Assembly (NCBI GenBank): GCA_030726195.1 | Contig: JANREF010000089.1 | Location: 1 to 6,514, forward strand | Origin: Burkholderiaceae bacterium | GTDB lineage: Bacteria > Pseudomonadota > Gammaproteobacteria > Burkholderiales > Burkholderiaceae_C | Length of the DNA stretch: 6,514 nt | Reading direction: 5' to 3' | Shown: positions 1-5,579 of the stretch, piece by piece | How positions within the stretch are numbered: position 1 is the stretch's first letter | Layout: the number at the start of each line of letters is the position of its first letter | The notes under the pieces: model-generated | The model's database searches: none | Seen by the model: the letters and a program-made list of their open reading frames with translations, nothing else | Told to the model about the DNA's origin: nothing | Translations under genes and position numbers: made by a program

Positions 1-432
1 GCCTTGCAGGCCGATGCGCGCATCACCAATATCAAATTGGCTGAACTGGTGGCCTTGTCGCCCACGGCCACGCTGGCCCGCGTGACCCGACTGCAACGCG
101 ACGGCTATATCGACACCTACCAGGCCGTACTCAACCCACAGCTGCTAGACCTGGGCCTGATTGTGTTTGTGGAAGTCTCGCTAGACCGCACCACGCCCAA
201 TGTGTTTGAGCAGTTCAAGGCCGCCGTGCAAGTGCACACAGAAATACTGGAATGCCACATGGTGGCGGGCGGTTTTGACTACCTCATCAAAACCCGCATG
301 GCCGACATGGCCGCCTACCGCCACTTCGCAGGCCGTGTGCTGTGGGAGATGCCTGGCGTGCGTGAAACCCGCACCTACCCTGTGATGGAAGAGGTCAAGT
401 GCAGCATGCGCCTGCCGCTGCCCCAGCTCTAA
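1..432 (+). CDS. lrp: Lrp/AsnC-family transcriptional regulator, 5'-truncated by the window edge
   Basis: This DNA-binding regulator lacks its first ~20 residues because the window opens inside the gene; the TTG at base 4 is an internal Leu codon, not a start. Seen: a winged-HTH segment (residues ~4-35 of the visible part, ITNIKLAELVALSPTATLAR then VTRLQRDGYI) and a RAM/ACT ligand-binding domain with ECHMVAGGFDYLIKTR, DMAAYRHF, PGVRETRTYPVMEEVK. From remembered E. coli Lrp, the match runs collinearly from LQKDGRIS to near the C-terminus (VFVEITLNRG, DVFEQF, RTYVVMEEVK), so this is closer to Lrp proper than to AsnC. The family forms octamers that sense leucine or other amino acids and control amino-acid metabolism genes. 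The targets cannot be read from this window. It ends 40 bases before the convergent yggS. Family call is very safe; orthology to global Lrp is likely, though paralogues such as PutR or BkdR types remain possible. Confidence 0.92.
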   Translation, partial: ALQADARITNIKLAELVALSPTATLARVTRLQRDGYIDTYQAVLNPQLLDLGLIVFVEVSLDRTTPNVFEQFKAAVQVHTEILECHMVAGGFDYLIKTRMADMAAYRHFAGRVLWEMPGVRETRTYPVMEEVKCSMRLPLPQL

Positions 433-472
433 ACCTTACAACCGCGAAGGCCTGGCACGCCCGTGGGGCACA

Positions 473-1216
473 TCAGCTGGCCGCGTACGTGCGTTGACCA
501 AACAAGGCCGTGCCCACGCGTACCATGGTCGAGCCCGCAGCCACCGCCTCACTCAAGTCGGCGCTCATGCCCATAGACAAGGTGTCCACGCCCAGCCCCA
601 GGTCTTGCCACGATTGGTACAAGGCCGCCGCCGTGGCAAATGCCTCGGTTGGCGCGCTGCCGTCTGGGCGTGGGTCGGGGATGCACATGAGGCCACGCAG
701 CTGCAAGCGCGGCATCTGCGCGACTTGGCGCGCCAGCTCGGTAGCCTCAGCCAAGGCCACGCCCGACTTGGTCTGTGCGCCATCAACGTTCACCTGCACG
801 CACACTTGCAGCGGCGTCATACCAGCAGGGCGTTGGTCACTGAGGCGCTGCGCGATTTTGAGCCTATCCACGCTGTGTACCCAGTCAAAGTGTTGGGCGA
901 CCAAGGTGGTTTTGTTGCTTTGAATGGGGCCAATGCAATGCCACACCAACACCGCATCAGGCAGTTCCGTTTGCAGCGCGTCGCGCACCGCCACAATTTT
1001 GTCTACGCCTTCTTGTATGTAGTTTTCGCCAAACTGGCGCTGTCCCGCCAAGGCCATGCGCTGCACGTCCAGCGCAGGCCAGGTTTTACTCACCGCCAAG
1101 AGCGCAACGGCACTGGGCTCACGCCCAGCCTGCGCACAGGCCGTGTCAATGGCACTGCGAACATTGCGCAGGCGCTGTGCAGATTCGTCGTCTGCGTTAC
1201 GAAAGTTTGTGCTCAT
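473..1216 (-). CDS. yggS: YggS/PLPBP family pyridoxal 5'-phosphate homeostasis protein
   Basis: Cytosolic PLP-binding protein with an alanine-racemase-like TIM barrel and no known enzymatic activity. The family buffers vitamin B6 and affects amino/keto-acid pools. Seen in the 247-residue product: PLP lysine in LLAVSKTWP (Lys44), FGENYIQE (residues 62-69), WHCIGPIQSNK (92-102), HSVDR (114-118), QVNVDGAQTKSGV (141-153), RGLMCIPDP (174-182), and the phosphate-binding end LSMGMSADL (213-221) plus GSTMVRVGTALFG (228-240). All the family hallmarks are present and length is normal (about 230-250). The ATG at 1214-1216 gives a slightly long polar N-terminus and has no clear Shine-Dalgarno. yggS often sits beside proC or pilT; neither is visible here. 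It is divergent from the dehydrogenase gene, so both promoters must share or overlap a 54-base gap, where I cannot pick a clear -35/-10 pair. Confidence 0.96.
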   Translation of the reverse strand: MSTNFRNADDESAQRLRNVRSAIDTACAQAGREPSAVALLAVSKTWPALDVQRMALAGQRQFGENYIQEGVDKIVAVRDALQTELPDAVLVWHCIGPIQSNKTTLVAQHFDWVHSVDRLKIAQRLSDQRPAGMTPLQVCVQVNVDGAQTKSGVALAEATELARQVAQMPRLQLRGLMCIPDPRPDGSAPTEAFATAAALYQSWQDLGLGVDTLSMGMSADLSEAVAAGSTMVRVGTALFGQRTYAAS

Positions 1217-1270
1217 GCGCGTTAGTATGCGTGAATTGCTTTTCTGATCTGTAACTCAAGCTTAAAAACC

Positions 1271-2197
1271 ATGACTTTCATCAACGACAAAACCTACACC
1301 CACACCGCCCCCACCACGGTGGCCTTCTTAGGCTTGGGCGTGATGGGCTACGCCATGGCTGGGCACTTGGCCAAAGCCGGTCACACCGTGCGCGTGTACA
1401 ACCGCACGCCAGCCAAGGCGCAAGCTTGGCTGCAAGACTGTGCCGCAGCAGGCATTGATACAGCGCGCATCAGCACCGCCGACACACCACGGGCCGCAGC
1501 CGCAGGCGCGGGCGTCGTCATGGCGTGCGTGGGCAACGACGCCGATGTGCGCAGCGTGTGCTTGGGCGCAGACGGCGCGTTTGCGGGCATGACTGAGGGC
1601 GCGGTTTTTGTAGACCACACCACCGCGTCCGCAGAAGTCGCGCGCGAAATGTACACCGCCGCCAAACAGCTGGGCCTGGCCTTTGTCGACGCCCCGGTAT
1701 CAGGCGGCCAAGCTGGCGCACAAAACGGCGTGCTCACCATCATGTGTGGTGGCGACAACGCTGCATTTGCCAAGGCCCAGCCAGTGGCCGAGTGCTTCGC
1801 ACGCGCGGTGACCTTGATGGGCGACAGCGGCGCAGGCCAACTCACCAAAATGGTGAACCAGATTTGTATTGCCGGCTTGCTGCAAGGTTTGAGCGAAGCG
1901 GTGGCGTTTGGCCAGCGCGCCGGCTTGGACATGACGCAAGTGTTGGGCGTGATTGGCAAGGGTGCAGCCCAGAGCTGGCAACTCGACAACCGCGGCACCA
2001 CCATGGCTGGCGACAAGTTCGACTTTGGTTTTGCCGTGGACTGGATGCGCAAAGACTTGGGCTTGGTGTTGGCCGAAGCCAACCGCAATGGCGCCCGCTT
2101 GCCCGTGACCGCCTTGGTCGACCAGTTTTACGCAGATGTGCAGCACATGGGCGGCGCACGCTGGGATACGTCCAGCCTGATCAAGCGCTTGAAGTAA
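1271..2197 (+). CDS. NAD(P)-dependent beta-hydroxyacid dehydrogenase (3-hydroxyisobutyrate dehydrogenase / GLYR1-like)
   Basis: Cytosolic oxidoreductase of 308 residues. Seen: N-terminal Rossmann domain with GLGVMG (residues 21-26), then KAGHTVRVYNRT (35-46); substrate-loop DAPVSGGQAGAQNG (140-153); catalytic Lys193 in GAGQLTKMVNQ (187-197); all-alpha C-terminal domain with KDLGLVLAEA (261-270) and a final WDTSSL. The strand-2 end reads Asn-Arg-Thr rather than the acidic residue typical of NAD enzymes such as MmsB, so NADP(H) preference is inferred. Relatives reduce glyoxylate, succinic semialdehyde or tartronate semialdehyde, or oxidise 3-hydroxyisobutyrate; the sequence does not settle the substrate. 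The first ~15 residues (rich in Thr and His) precede the usual Rossmann start; ATG 1271 lacks a strong Shine-Dalgarno, but the next in-frame ATG (1343) falls inside the GLGVMG loop. Monocistronic in view: a strong terminator follows 36 bases after the stop. Confidence 0.94.
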   Translation: MTFINDKTYTHTAPTTVAFLGLGVMGYAMAGHLAKAGHTVRVYNRTPAKAQAWLQDCAAAGIDTARISTADTPRAAAAGAGVVMACVGNDADVRSVCLGADGAFAGMTEGAVFVDHTTASAEVAREMYTAAKQLGLAFVDAPVSGGQAGAQNGVLTIMCGGDNAAFAKAQPVAECFARAVTLMGDSGAGQLTKMVNQICIAGLLQGLSEAVAFGQRAGLDMTQVLGVIGKGAAQSWQLDNRGTTMAGDKFDFGFAVDWMRKDLGLVLAEANRNGARLPVTALVDQFYADVQHMGGARWDTSSLIKRLK

Positions 2198-2232
2198 GCG
2201 CAGCCCCACCCAGCGCCACACGCGGCGCATAC

Positions 2233-2279
2233 AAAAGCCACCAAGCGAGGCACGTCATGTGCTGCTGGGTGGCTTTTTT
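2233..2279 (+). terminator. Rho-independent terminator, possibly bidirectional, after the dehydrogenase gene
   Basis: AAAAGCCACC (2233-2242) pairs perfectly with GGTGGCTTTT (2268-2277), and the T-run continues to 2279. Within the 25-base interior, GCAC (2250-2253) and GTGC (2259-2262) add an inner stem around GTCAT. This is a textbook intrinsic terminator for the dehydrogenase. On the minus strand the same hairpin ends in GGCTTTTG, with a shorter T-tract, so it could also stop transcripts coming from dolP. Confidence 0.88.
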
Positions 2280-2280
2280 G

Positions 2281-2336
2281 TGCTTTGTGCTTTGTGCTTT
2301 GTGCTTTGTGCTTTTTACTTTTTGCTTTTTGCTTTT
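2281..2336. repeat. Tandem heptamer array, eight 7-bp units (TGCTTTK)
   Basis: Seen directly: TGCTTTG four times (2281-2308), then TGCTTTT, TACTTTT, TGCTTTT, TGCTTTT (2309-2336), all in exact 7-base phase over 56 bases. The array starts one base after the terminator T-tract; that tail (GGCTTTTTTG) itself resembles the unit, so the array may have grown from it by slipped-strand copying (inference). It codes for nothing convincing: the frames through it give only low-complexity Cys/Leu/Phe or Lys/His/Ser runs. Intergenic heptamer arrays are known in other bacteria, for example cyanobacterial STRRs, but I cannot say that this one belongs to a named family. Confidence 0.95.
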
Positions 2337-2355
2337 TCGGCGGCGTTTTTGTTGT

Positions 2356-2399
2356 GCCTTTTTGAAGGCCAAGGCTACCGTGCTGGCCATGGCAGCACG
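2356..2399. other. Two adjacent hairpins 3' of dolP
   Basis: GCCTT (2356-2360) and AAGGC (2365-2369) close a TTTG tetraloop. Next, CGTGCTG (2379-2385) and CAGCACG (2393-2399) form a 7-bp stem with a 7-base loop containing CCATGG. The second hairpin begins 18 bases past the dolP stop on the minus strand but is not followed there by a T-run. It is therefore not a canonical intrinsic terminator; it may protect the mRNA 3' end or be a remnant. The rest of 2198-2417 shows nothing else I can name. Confidence 0.5.
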
Positions 2400-2417
2400 C
2401 GGCTCACACCACTCAAA

Positions 2418-3095
2418 TTATTTAACCTCAGTCACCAAGTTGGTCACCACAGGCTGTGTTTTCACTTCCGCCGGCTTGGGCGGTGGCGGGGGCACAATGC
2501 GCTTGAGCTCGGCCTCAGAGATCACTTCAAACAAACGCACCACGCGTTGCACGCCCGATGTAGCGCTGGCAATGTCAGAGGCACGATCGGCCTCGCGTTG
2601 GGTGACGATGCCCATCAAGTACACGCTGCCACGCTCCGTCACAACTTTGATCGCGCTGGACTGCAGGTCTTTGGCATCAATCAACAAGGCTTTGACGCGG
2701 GTGGTCACCAGCGTGTCGCGTGCGCGGTCGGCCAACGAGGCATTGCCGCCCACGGTCAACTCATTGACCACCAGCTGCACGTTCTCGGTGGTGCTGATGG
2801 CGTTGGCCACGCTGGCCTTGTCGTTTGCGCTGGGCACTTCACCACTGATCAAGACGCGGCGGTTGAAGCTGGTCACGTTGATGTGGCCACGGTTACCCAC
2901 GGCCGCGCTGATTTGCTTGGCACTTTTAAGCTCAATGGCCTGGTCTTCCAGCTGCGCACCCGATGTGCGCCTGTCGGTGGCCACCAACACGCCTGTCGCA
3001 GCGCCGCCAACGAGCAATGGTGCGCAAGCCGACAGCGTCAGGGCGGCCAAGGATGTGAGTACAACGGCTTGAACCGTGCGTGTAAAACCTGTCAT
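2418..3095 (-). CDS. dolP: DolP (YraP)-like dual-BON-domain outer-membrane lipoprotein
   Basis: Predicted lipoprotein of 225 residues. The signal peptide has Arg6 ahead of a hydrophobic core and ends in the lipobox LSAC (residues 21-24), so Cys24 should be acylated. Residue 25 is Ala, not Asp, which favours outer-membrane sorting. A Gly/Ala stretch precedes two BON domains, about 45-115 (INVTSFNRRVLISGEV) and 122-193 (VYLMGIVTQREADRASDIAS, VQRVVRLFEVI). Alignment by eye to E. coli DolP is continuous, including ATDxR, the TT(K/R)V segment and xFLMGxVTxREA. DolP supports envelope integrity and septal wall remodelling and binds anionic phospholipid through BON2; Trp127 of that site is Leu129 here. 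The C-terminus carries an extra ~30 residues with PPPPPKP at 202-208. It is the third gene of yraN-diaA-dolP, 37 bases after diaA. GGAAAG 7 bases ahead supports the ATG. Confidence 0.93.
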   Translation of the reverse strand: MTGFTRTVQAVVLTSLAALTLSACAPLLVGGAATGVLVATDRRTSGAQLEDQAIELKSAKQISAAVGNRGHINVTSFNRRVLISGEVPSANDKASVANAISTTENVQLVVNELTVGGNASLADRARDTLVTTRVKALLIDAKDLQSSAIKVVTERGSVYLMGIVTQREADRASDIASATSGVQRVVRLFEVISEAELKRIVPPPPPKPAEVKTQPVVTNLVTEVK

Positions 3096-3101
3096 GTTTA
3101 A

Positions 3102-3107
3102 CTTTCC
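3102..3107 (-). promoter_or_regulatory. Ribosome binding site of dolP
   Basis: On the minus strand GGAAAG lies six bases (TTAAAC) before the ATG at 3093-3095. It fixes the start that gives a complete lipoprotein signal peptide. Confidence 0.7.
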
Positions 3108-3132
3108 GAAACGTTAAATAGCAAGAGATGGC

Positions 3133-3702
3133 CTACTGCCCATCTCCCAACAACTGTATATCTACACCGTCGCATACGCAATGCAACACCATCATCATGA
3201 CCTCATGAATGCGACTGGTTTGTTCGCTGGGCACGCACACGGCCACATCGGTGTCGTGTAAGGACTGCACCAACTCGGGGTTGGCTCCGCCCACCAAGGC
3301 CACCACGGTCATGTCGCGCTCATGCGCGGCATCGACGGCTGCAACCAAGGCCGCCTCAGCGCCTTTGGAGCTGATGACCAGCAGCAAGTCCTCAGACACA
3401 CCCAAGGCGCGCACTTCGCGTGCAATACCTTGGCTGTCAAAACCGTTGCCGCTGTGCGCACCCAGAGCCAAGGCGGCCAGCTCGGGGCGCTCGCGCTCGA
3501 AACGTCCCAGCAACAAGGCTGCGGTGTAAAACGCCAACGGTTGCGTCGCGCCCATGCCCGCTACCATGATTTTTCCACCATTGGTCAGGCAAGAGAAGAC
3601 GGCTTGCACGGCAGACTCGGTGTTGTTGCCCATGCTTTGCGCGCACTGGTACTTGAAGTCCGCGCTGTCAATGAATAGTTGTTGTATGCGTTGTAAAAGC
3701 AT
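3133..3702 (-). CDS. diaA: SIS-domain protein, DiaA/GmhA-like, with a degenerate sugar-phosphate site
   Basis: A 189-residue single SIS domain, aligned by eye to E. coli DiaA (196 aa) and GmhA over its full length: NGGKIMVAGMG (41-51), GRFERERPELAALAL (66-80), VRALGVSEDLLLVISSKG (97-114), AAVDAAHERDMTVVAL (121-136), SRIHEVMMMVLHCVCDGVD (163-181). DiaA is a tetramer that binds DnaA and times replication initiation; GmhA isomerises sedoheptulose 7-phosphate for LPS heptose. GmhA catalytic positions are lost: the GNGGS loop is GMGAT, the AEEL Glu is Leu, QE.H is HEVM, and the segment after ALAL is about 7 residues short. The DnaA-contact Leu-Phe near the E. coli DiaA C-terminus corresponds to Leu184-Leu185. 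The yraN and dolP neighbours favour DiaA. No strong Shine-Dalgarno is seen; the ATG gives the usual N-terminus. DnaA interaction in this organism is inferred. Confidence 0.85.
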   Translation of the reverse strand: MLLQRIQQLFIDSADFKYQCAQSMGNNTESAVQAVFSCLTNGGKIMVAGMGATQPLAFYTAALLLGRFERERPELAALALGAHSGNGFDSQGIAREVRALGVSEDLLLVISSKGAEAALVAAVDAAHERDMTVVALVGGANPELVQSLHDTDVAVCVPSEQTSRIHEVMMMVLHCVCDGVDIQLLGDGQ

Positions 3703-3733
3703 GCCTAATCATAGACGGATAACGTCCGCGTTT

Positions 3734-4150
3734 TTAGACGTCCTGCGCATCAAAGGCTGCCTCCATCCACTGCACCTGTGCCTGCGTCCCCAGGCCCTGC
3801 ACACTCACCACGTCGAAGCGACACGGTGGACATTCAGGCAGACCAGACAGGTATAGCTGCGCGGCCAACACGATGCGCGCGCGTTTGCGTGCGCTGATAC
3901 TGGCCGCAGCACCGCCAAAGCGGCTGTGTCGCCGTGCGCGCACCTCGACAAACACCAGGGTGGCGTCGCCATGCCGCATAATCAAATCGATTTCCCCACC
4001 ACCGCGCCCCGGCGTGCTGAAGTTGCGCTGCACCAGGGTCAGGCCTTGCGCCAGCAAATAGGCCAGCGCACGGTCTTCCGCCGCATCGCCCAGCGCTTTG
4101 GTGGTGTTTGCAACCTCTACAGGCTTAGAGCCCAGTCGTTTTGGCCACAT
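3734..4150 (-). CDS. yraN: YraN family (UPF0102) nuclease-fold protein
   Basis: Cytosolic 138-residue protein of the YraN family, predicted to have a restriction-endonuclease-like (PD-(D/E)XK type) fold; its cellular role is unsettled. Seen: helix [19 protein letters not shown] (19-37), [17 protein letters not shown] (41-57) with Glu53 and Asp55, [15 protein letters not shown] (66-80) with Glu69-Val-Arg as the E-x-K-like strand, an [16 protein letters not shown] helix (86-101), and RFDVVSVQ (111-118). Length and motifs are normal. The first ~16 residues are polar and variable. The start is well fixed: GAGGA sits five bases before the ATG. It heads the likely operon yraN-diaA-dolP (31-base gap to diaA) and its 5' end overlaps the divergent rsmI start by 10 bases, so its promoter should lie inside the rsmI coding region. 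Confidence 0.95.
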   Translation of the reverse strand: MWPKRLGSKPVEVANTTKALGDAAEDRALAYLLAQGLTLVQRNFSTPGRGGGEIDLIMRHGDATLVFVEVRARRHSRFGGAAASISARKRARIVLAAQLYLSGLPECPPCRFDVVSVQGLGTQAQVQWMEAAFDAQDV

Positions 4151-5073
4151 CGTATTCCTCAGCCTTAGCCGCCGCCAAAGACGCGGCCGCCTCGCAGCAT
4201 TATCCGGCGTCTACGCTGGTGATGGTCGCCACGCCCATTGGCAACTTGGCCGACATCAGCTTGCGCGCGCTGTGCGCGCTGGACTTGGTGGATGCCATCG
4301 CTTGCGAAGACACGCGCCACACGCAGCACATGCTGGCGGCCTACGGCATCAAAAAGCCACTCATCGCGCTGCACCAACACAACGAGGCACAAGCCAGTGT
4401 GAGCGTGGTGCAGCGTTTGCAACAAGGCCAGCGCATCGCCTACGTGAGCGACGCTGGTACACCTGGCGTGAGCGACCCTGGTGCCAAGCTCGCCGCAGCG
4501 GTCACGCAGGCGGGCCTGCGCGTCATGCCCATACCGGGCGCAAGCAGCGTCACCACACTAATCAGCGCCATGGGTCTAGACGATGCCGGTGAGCAGTTTG
4601 CGACACAAGGCTTTTTATTCGCAGGCTTTTTGCCCAACAAAGGCAGCGCACGCGCACAAGCGCTGCAAGAGCTGCGCGACATGCGCCGCGCGGTGGTGTT
4701 ACTGGAAGCGCCACACCGCTTGGCACAGCTGGCCAAAGAGCTAGCGCCATGGGGGGATAGACGTATCACCGCTGGGCGTGAGCTGACCAAACAATTTGAG
4801 TCTATTTCCAGCCACGCCTGTGCCGACTTTGAAGCCTGGCTACAAGCCGATGCCAACCGCTTGCGCGGCGAATACGTACTGGCCATTCACCCCTTGGCCA
4901 CCCAAGACCTAGGCGATGCAGACGACGCACTCCCCGCCTCGGCCATGTTCACACTCACCACCTTGCTGGACGTGCTGCCCGTTAAAACGGCTGCACAAGT
5001 GGGGGCTGCGTTGACCGGCGTGAGCAAAAACAAACTCTACGCCGCGGCACTCGGTTTGCAGCGCGAGTCATAA
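4141..5073 (+). CDS. rsmI: RsmI, 16S rRNA (cytidine-1402-2'-O)-methyltransferase
   Basis: SAM-dependent methyltransferase of the tetrapyrrole-methylase fold. It 2'-O-methylates C1402 in the 30S decoding centre, working alongside RsmH. Seen in 310 residues: [15 protein letters not shown] (30-44), ACEDTRHT (54-61), ALHQHNE (76-82), [14 protein letters not shown] (101-114), [17 protein letters not shown] (130-146), GFLPNKG (162-168), LLEAPHRL (187-194), [10 protein letters not shown] (211-220), RGEYVLAI (242-249), and a C-terminal helical region with [11 protein letters not shown] (294-304). The frame has a stop at 4126-4128, so the start is TTG 4141, GTG 4219 or ATG 4222. The later starts would begin right at the first conserved strand and drop a plausible family extension (QHYPASTL), so TTG is preferred. 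It has no strong Shine-Dalgarno. It runs divergently from yraN and ends 60 bases before a convergent hypothetical gene; no intrinsic terminator is visible there. Confidence 0.95.
   Translation: MATSYSSALAAAKDAAASQHYPASTLVMVATPIGNLADISLRALCALDLVDAIACEDTRHTQHMLAAYGIKKPLIALHQHNEAQASVSVVQRLQQGQRIAYVSDAGTPGVSDPGAKLAAAVTQAGLRVMPIPGASSVTTLISAMGLDDAGEQFATQGFLFAGFLPNKGSARAQALQELRDMRRAVVLLEAPHRLAQLAKELAPWGDRRITAGRELTKQFESISSHACADFEAWLQADANRLRGEYVLAIHPLATQDLGDADDALPASAMFTLTTLLDVLPVKTAAQVGAALTGVSKNKLYAAALGLQRES
4156..4160 (-). promoter_or_regulatory. Ribosome binding site of yraN
   Basis: The minus strand reads GAGGA, then five bases (ATACG), then the yraN ATG (4148-4150). This strong site decides the yraN start. 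It also lies inside the coding sequence of rsmI if rsmI uses TTG 4141. Confidence 0.8.
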
Positions 5074-5133
5074 GCGCCGCACCACAACAGCGCAACACCA
5101 CGGCACAAGCCACTGCTGCGCGCATGCGCCGAC

Positions 5134-5493
5134 TTACTTTTGCTCAGGCTCGTCACCGCGCAGCCGTGTGGCTTGTAAGTCGACCACGTCCACCACATCA
5201 TCGTTGGCTGCTTTCGGTTGTGCGGCTTGTGCGCCGGGGCGCGAGAATGGGCCTGCACCGCCACGCGCTGCGCCCGGGCCACGCTGGCTGGCGCGCCACA
5301 CGGCGTCTTGGGTTTGGCGAAACCGGCCCCACACCACGCTCAAGGGGTGACGCTGCCCCGTCACCAGCGACCACACAAAGCTCAGCGCCAAGGCAAACAC
5401 GGCAACCACCACCAAACCGGCTACAAACACCAAACCGGCCGCCATGAATACGAGGCGAAACAAAATACCTATGAGGCTATTGATAAAGTTCAT
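5134..5493 (-). CDS. Hypothetical small membrane protein
   Basis: I do not recognise a named family. The 119-residue product from ATG 5493 starts MNFINSLIGILFRLV and has one continuous hydrophobic stretch at about residues 5-42 (FMAAGLVFVAGLVVVAVFAL is its core). That is long enough for a two-helix hairpin or one long helix. A hydrophilic tail follows, with VTGQRHPLSVVWGRFRQTQDAVWRA in overlapping pieces, a Gly/Ala/Pro/Arg-rich linker, then an acidic-basic end (ANDDVVDVVDL, GDEPEQK). The tail is probably cytoplasmic. The frame also offers GTG at 5502, but AAGAG eight bases before ATG 5493 favours the shorter form. It is downstream of the exonuclease gene with an 86-base gap and converges with rsmI. 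Composition and codon use match neighbours, so it is likely a real gene. Confidence 0.72.
   Translation of the reverse strand: MNFINSLIGILFRLVFMAAGLVFVAGLVVVAVFALALSFVWSLVTGQRHPLSVVWGRFRQTQDAVWRASQRGPGAARGGAGPFSRPGAQAAQPKAANDDVVDVVDLQATRLRGDEPEQK
5410..5439. repeat. Direct 12-bp repeat, 18-bp period, inside the membrane-protein gene
   Basis: CACCAAACCGGC occurs at 5410-5421 and again at 5428-5439. On the minus strand it encodes AGLV twice, within AGLVFV-AGLVVV of the transmembrane segment. The spacing is exactly six codons, so it looks like a small in-frame duplication. Confidence 0.7.
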
Positions 5494-5501
5494 ACAAGCC
5501 A

Positions 5502-5506
5502 CTCTT
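5502..5506 (-). promoter_or_regulatory. Probable ribosome binding site of the membrane-protein gene
   Basis: The minus strand reads AAGAG, then eight bases, then ATG (5491-5493). It is modest in strength but decides for ATG over the in-frame GTG at 5500-5502. Just upstream, at 5507-5520, a 5-bp GC hairpin (GGCCC-ACAC-GGGCC on the plus strand) sits beside it and might affect access. Confidence 0.45.
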
Positions 5507-5579
5507 GGCCCACACGGGCCGCTCTTTCTCAGAAGTCTTCAAGCCCCATAACTTGGGACTGTTACGGGCAATTCAAGTC

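Noticed and set aside
4..432. TTG at base 4 as the true start of the Lrp-type gene
   Set aside because: It corresponds to an internal Leu of the Lrp helix-turn-helix domain; the real start lies before the window.
459..469. GCCC-GTG-GGGC hairpin between the Lrp-type gene and yggS as a terminator
   Set aside because: The stem is only 4 bp with no T-tract on either strand, which is too weak to call.
494..1225. 243-codon plus-strand frame antisense to yggS
   Set aside because: yggS on the other strand has every family motif. The antisense frame is a G+C-driven shadow rich in His, Arg and Ala.
1381..2230. Long minus-strand frames antisense to the dehydrogenase
   Set aside because: They are shadow frames opposite a complete Rossmann dehydrogenase and contain no recognisable domain.
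2181..2390. 69-codon minus-strand frame through the heptamer array (Lys/Ser/His-rich)
   Set aside because: Its composition is just the translated heptamer (KSTKHKAQ pattern), it has no ribosome site, and it crosses the terminator hairpin.
1744..3072. 442-codon plus-strand open frame across the dehydrogenase end, terminator, heptamers and dolP
   Set aside because: It overlaps two well-supported genes out of frame or antisense, runs through a terminator and a repeat array, and has no protein-like motifs.
5120..5129. Perfect palindrome GCGCATGCGC in the rsmI/hypothetical gap as a terminator
   Set aside because: There is no loop room for a stable hairpin and no T-run next to it. It may simply be a chance GC palindrome.
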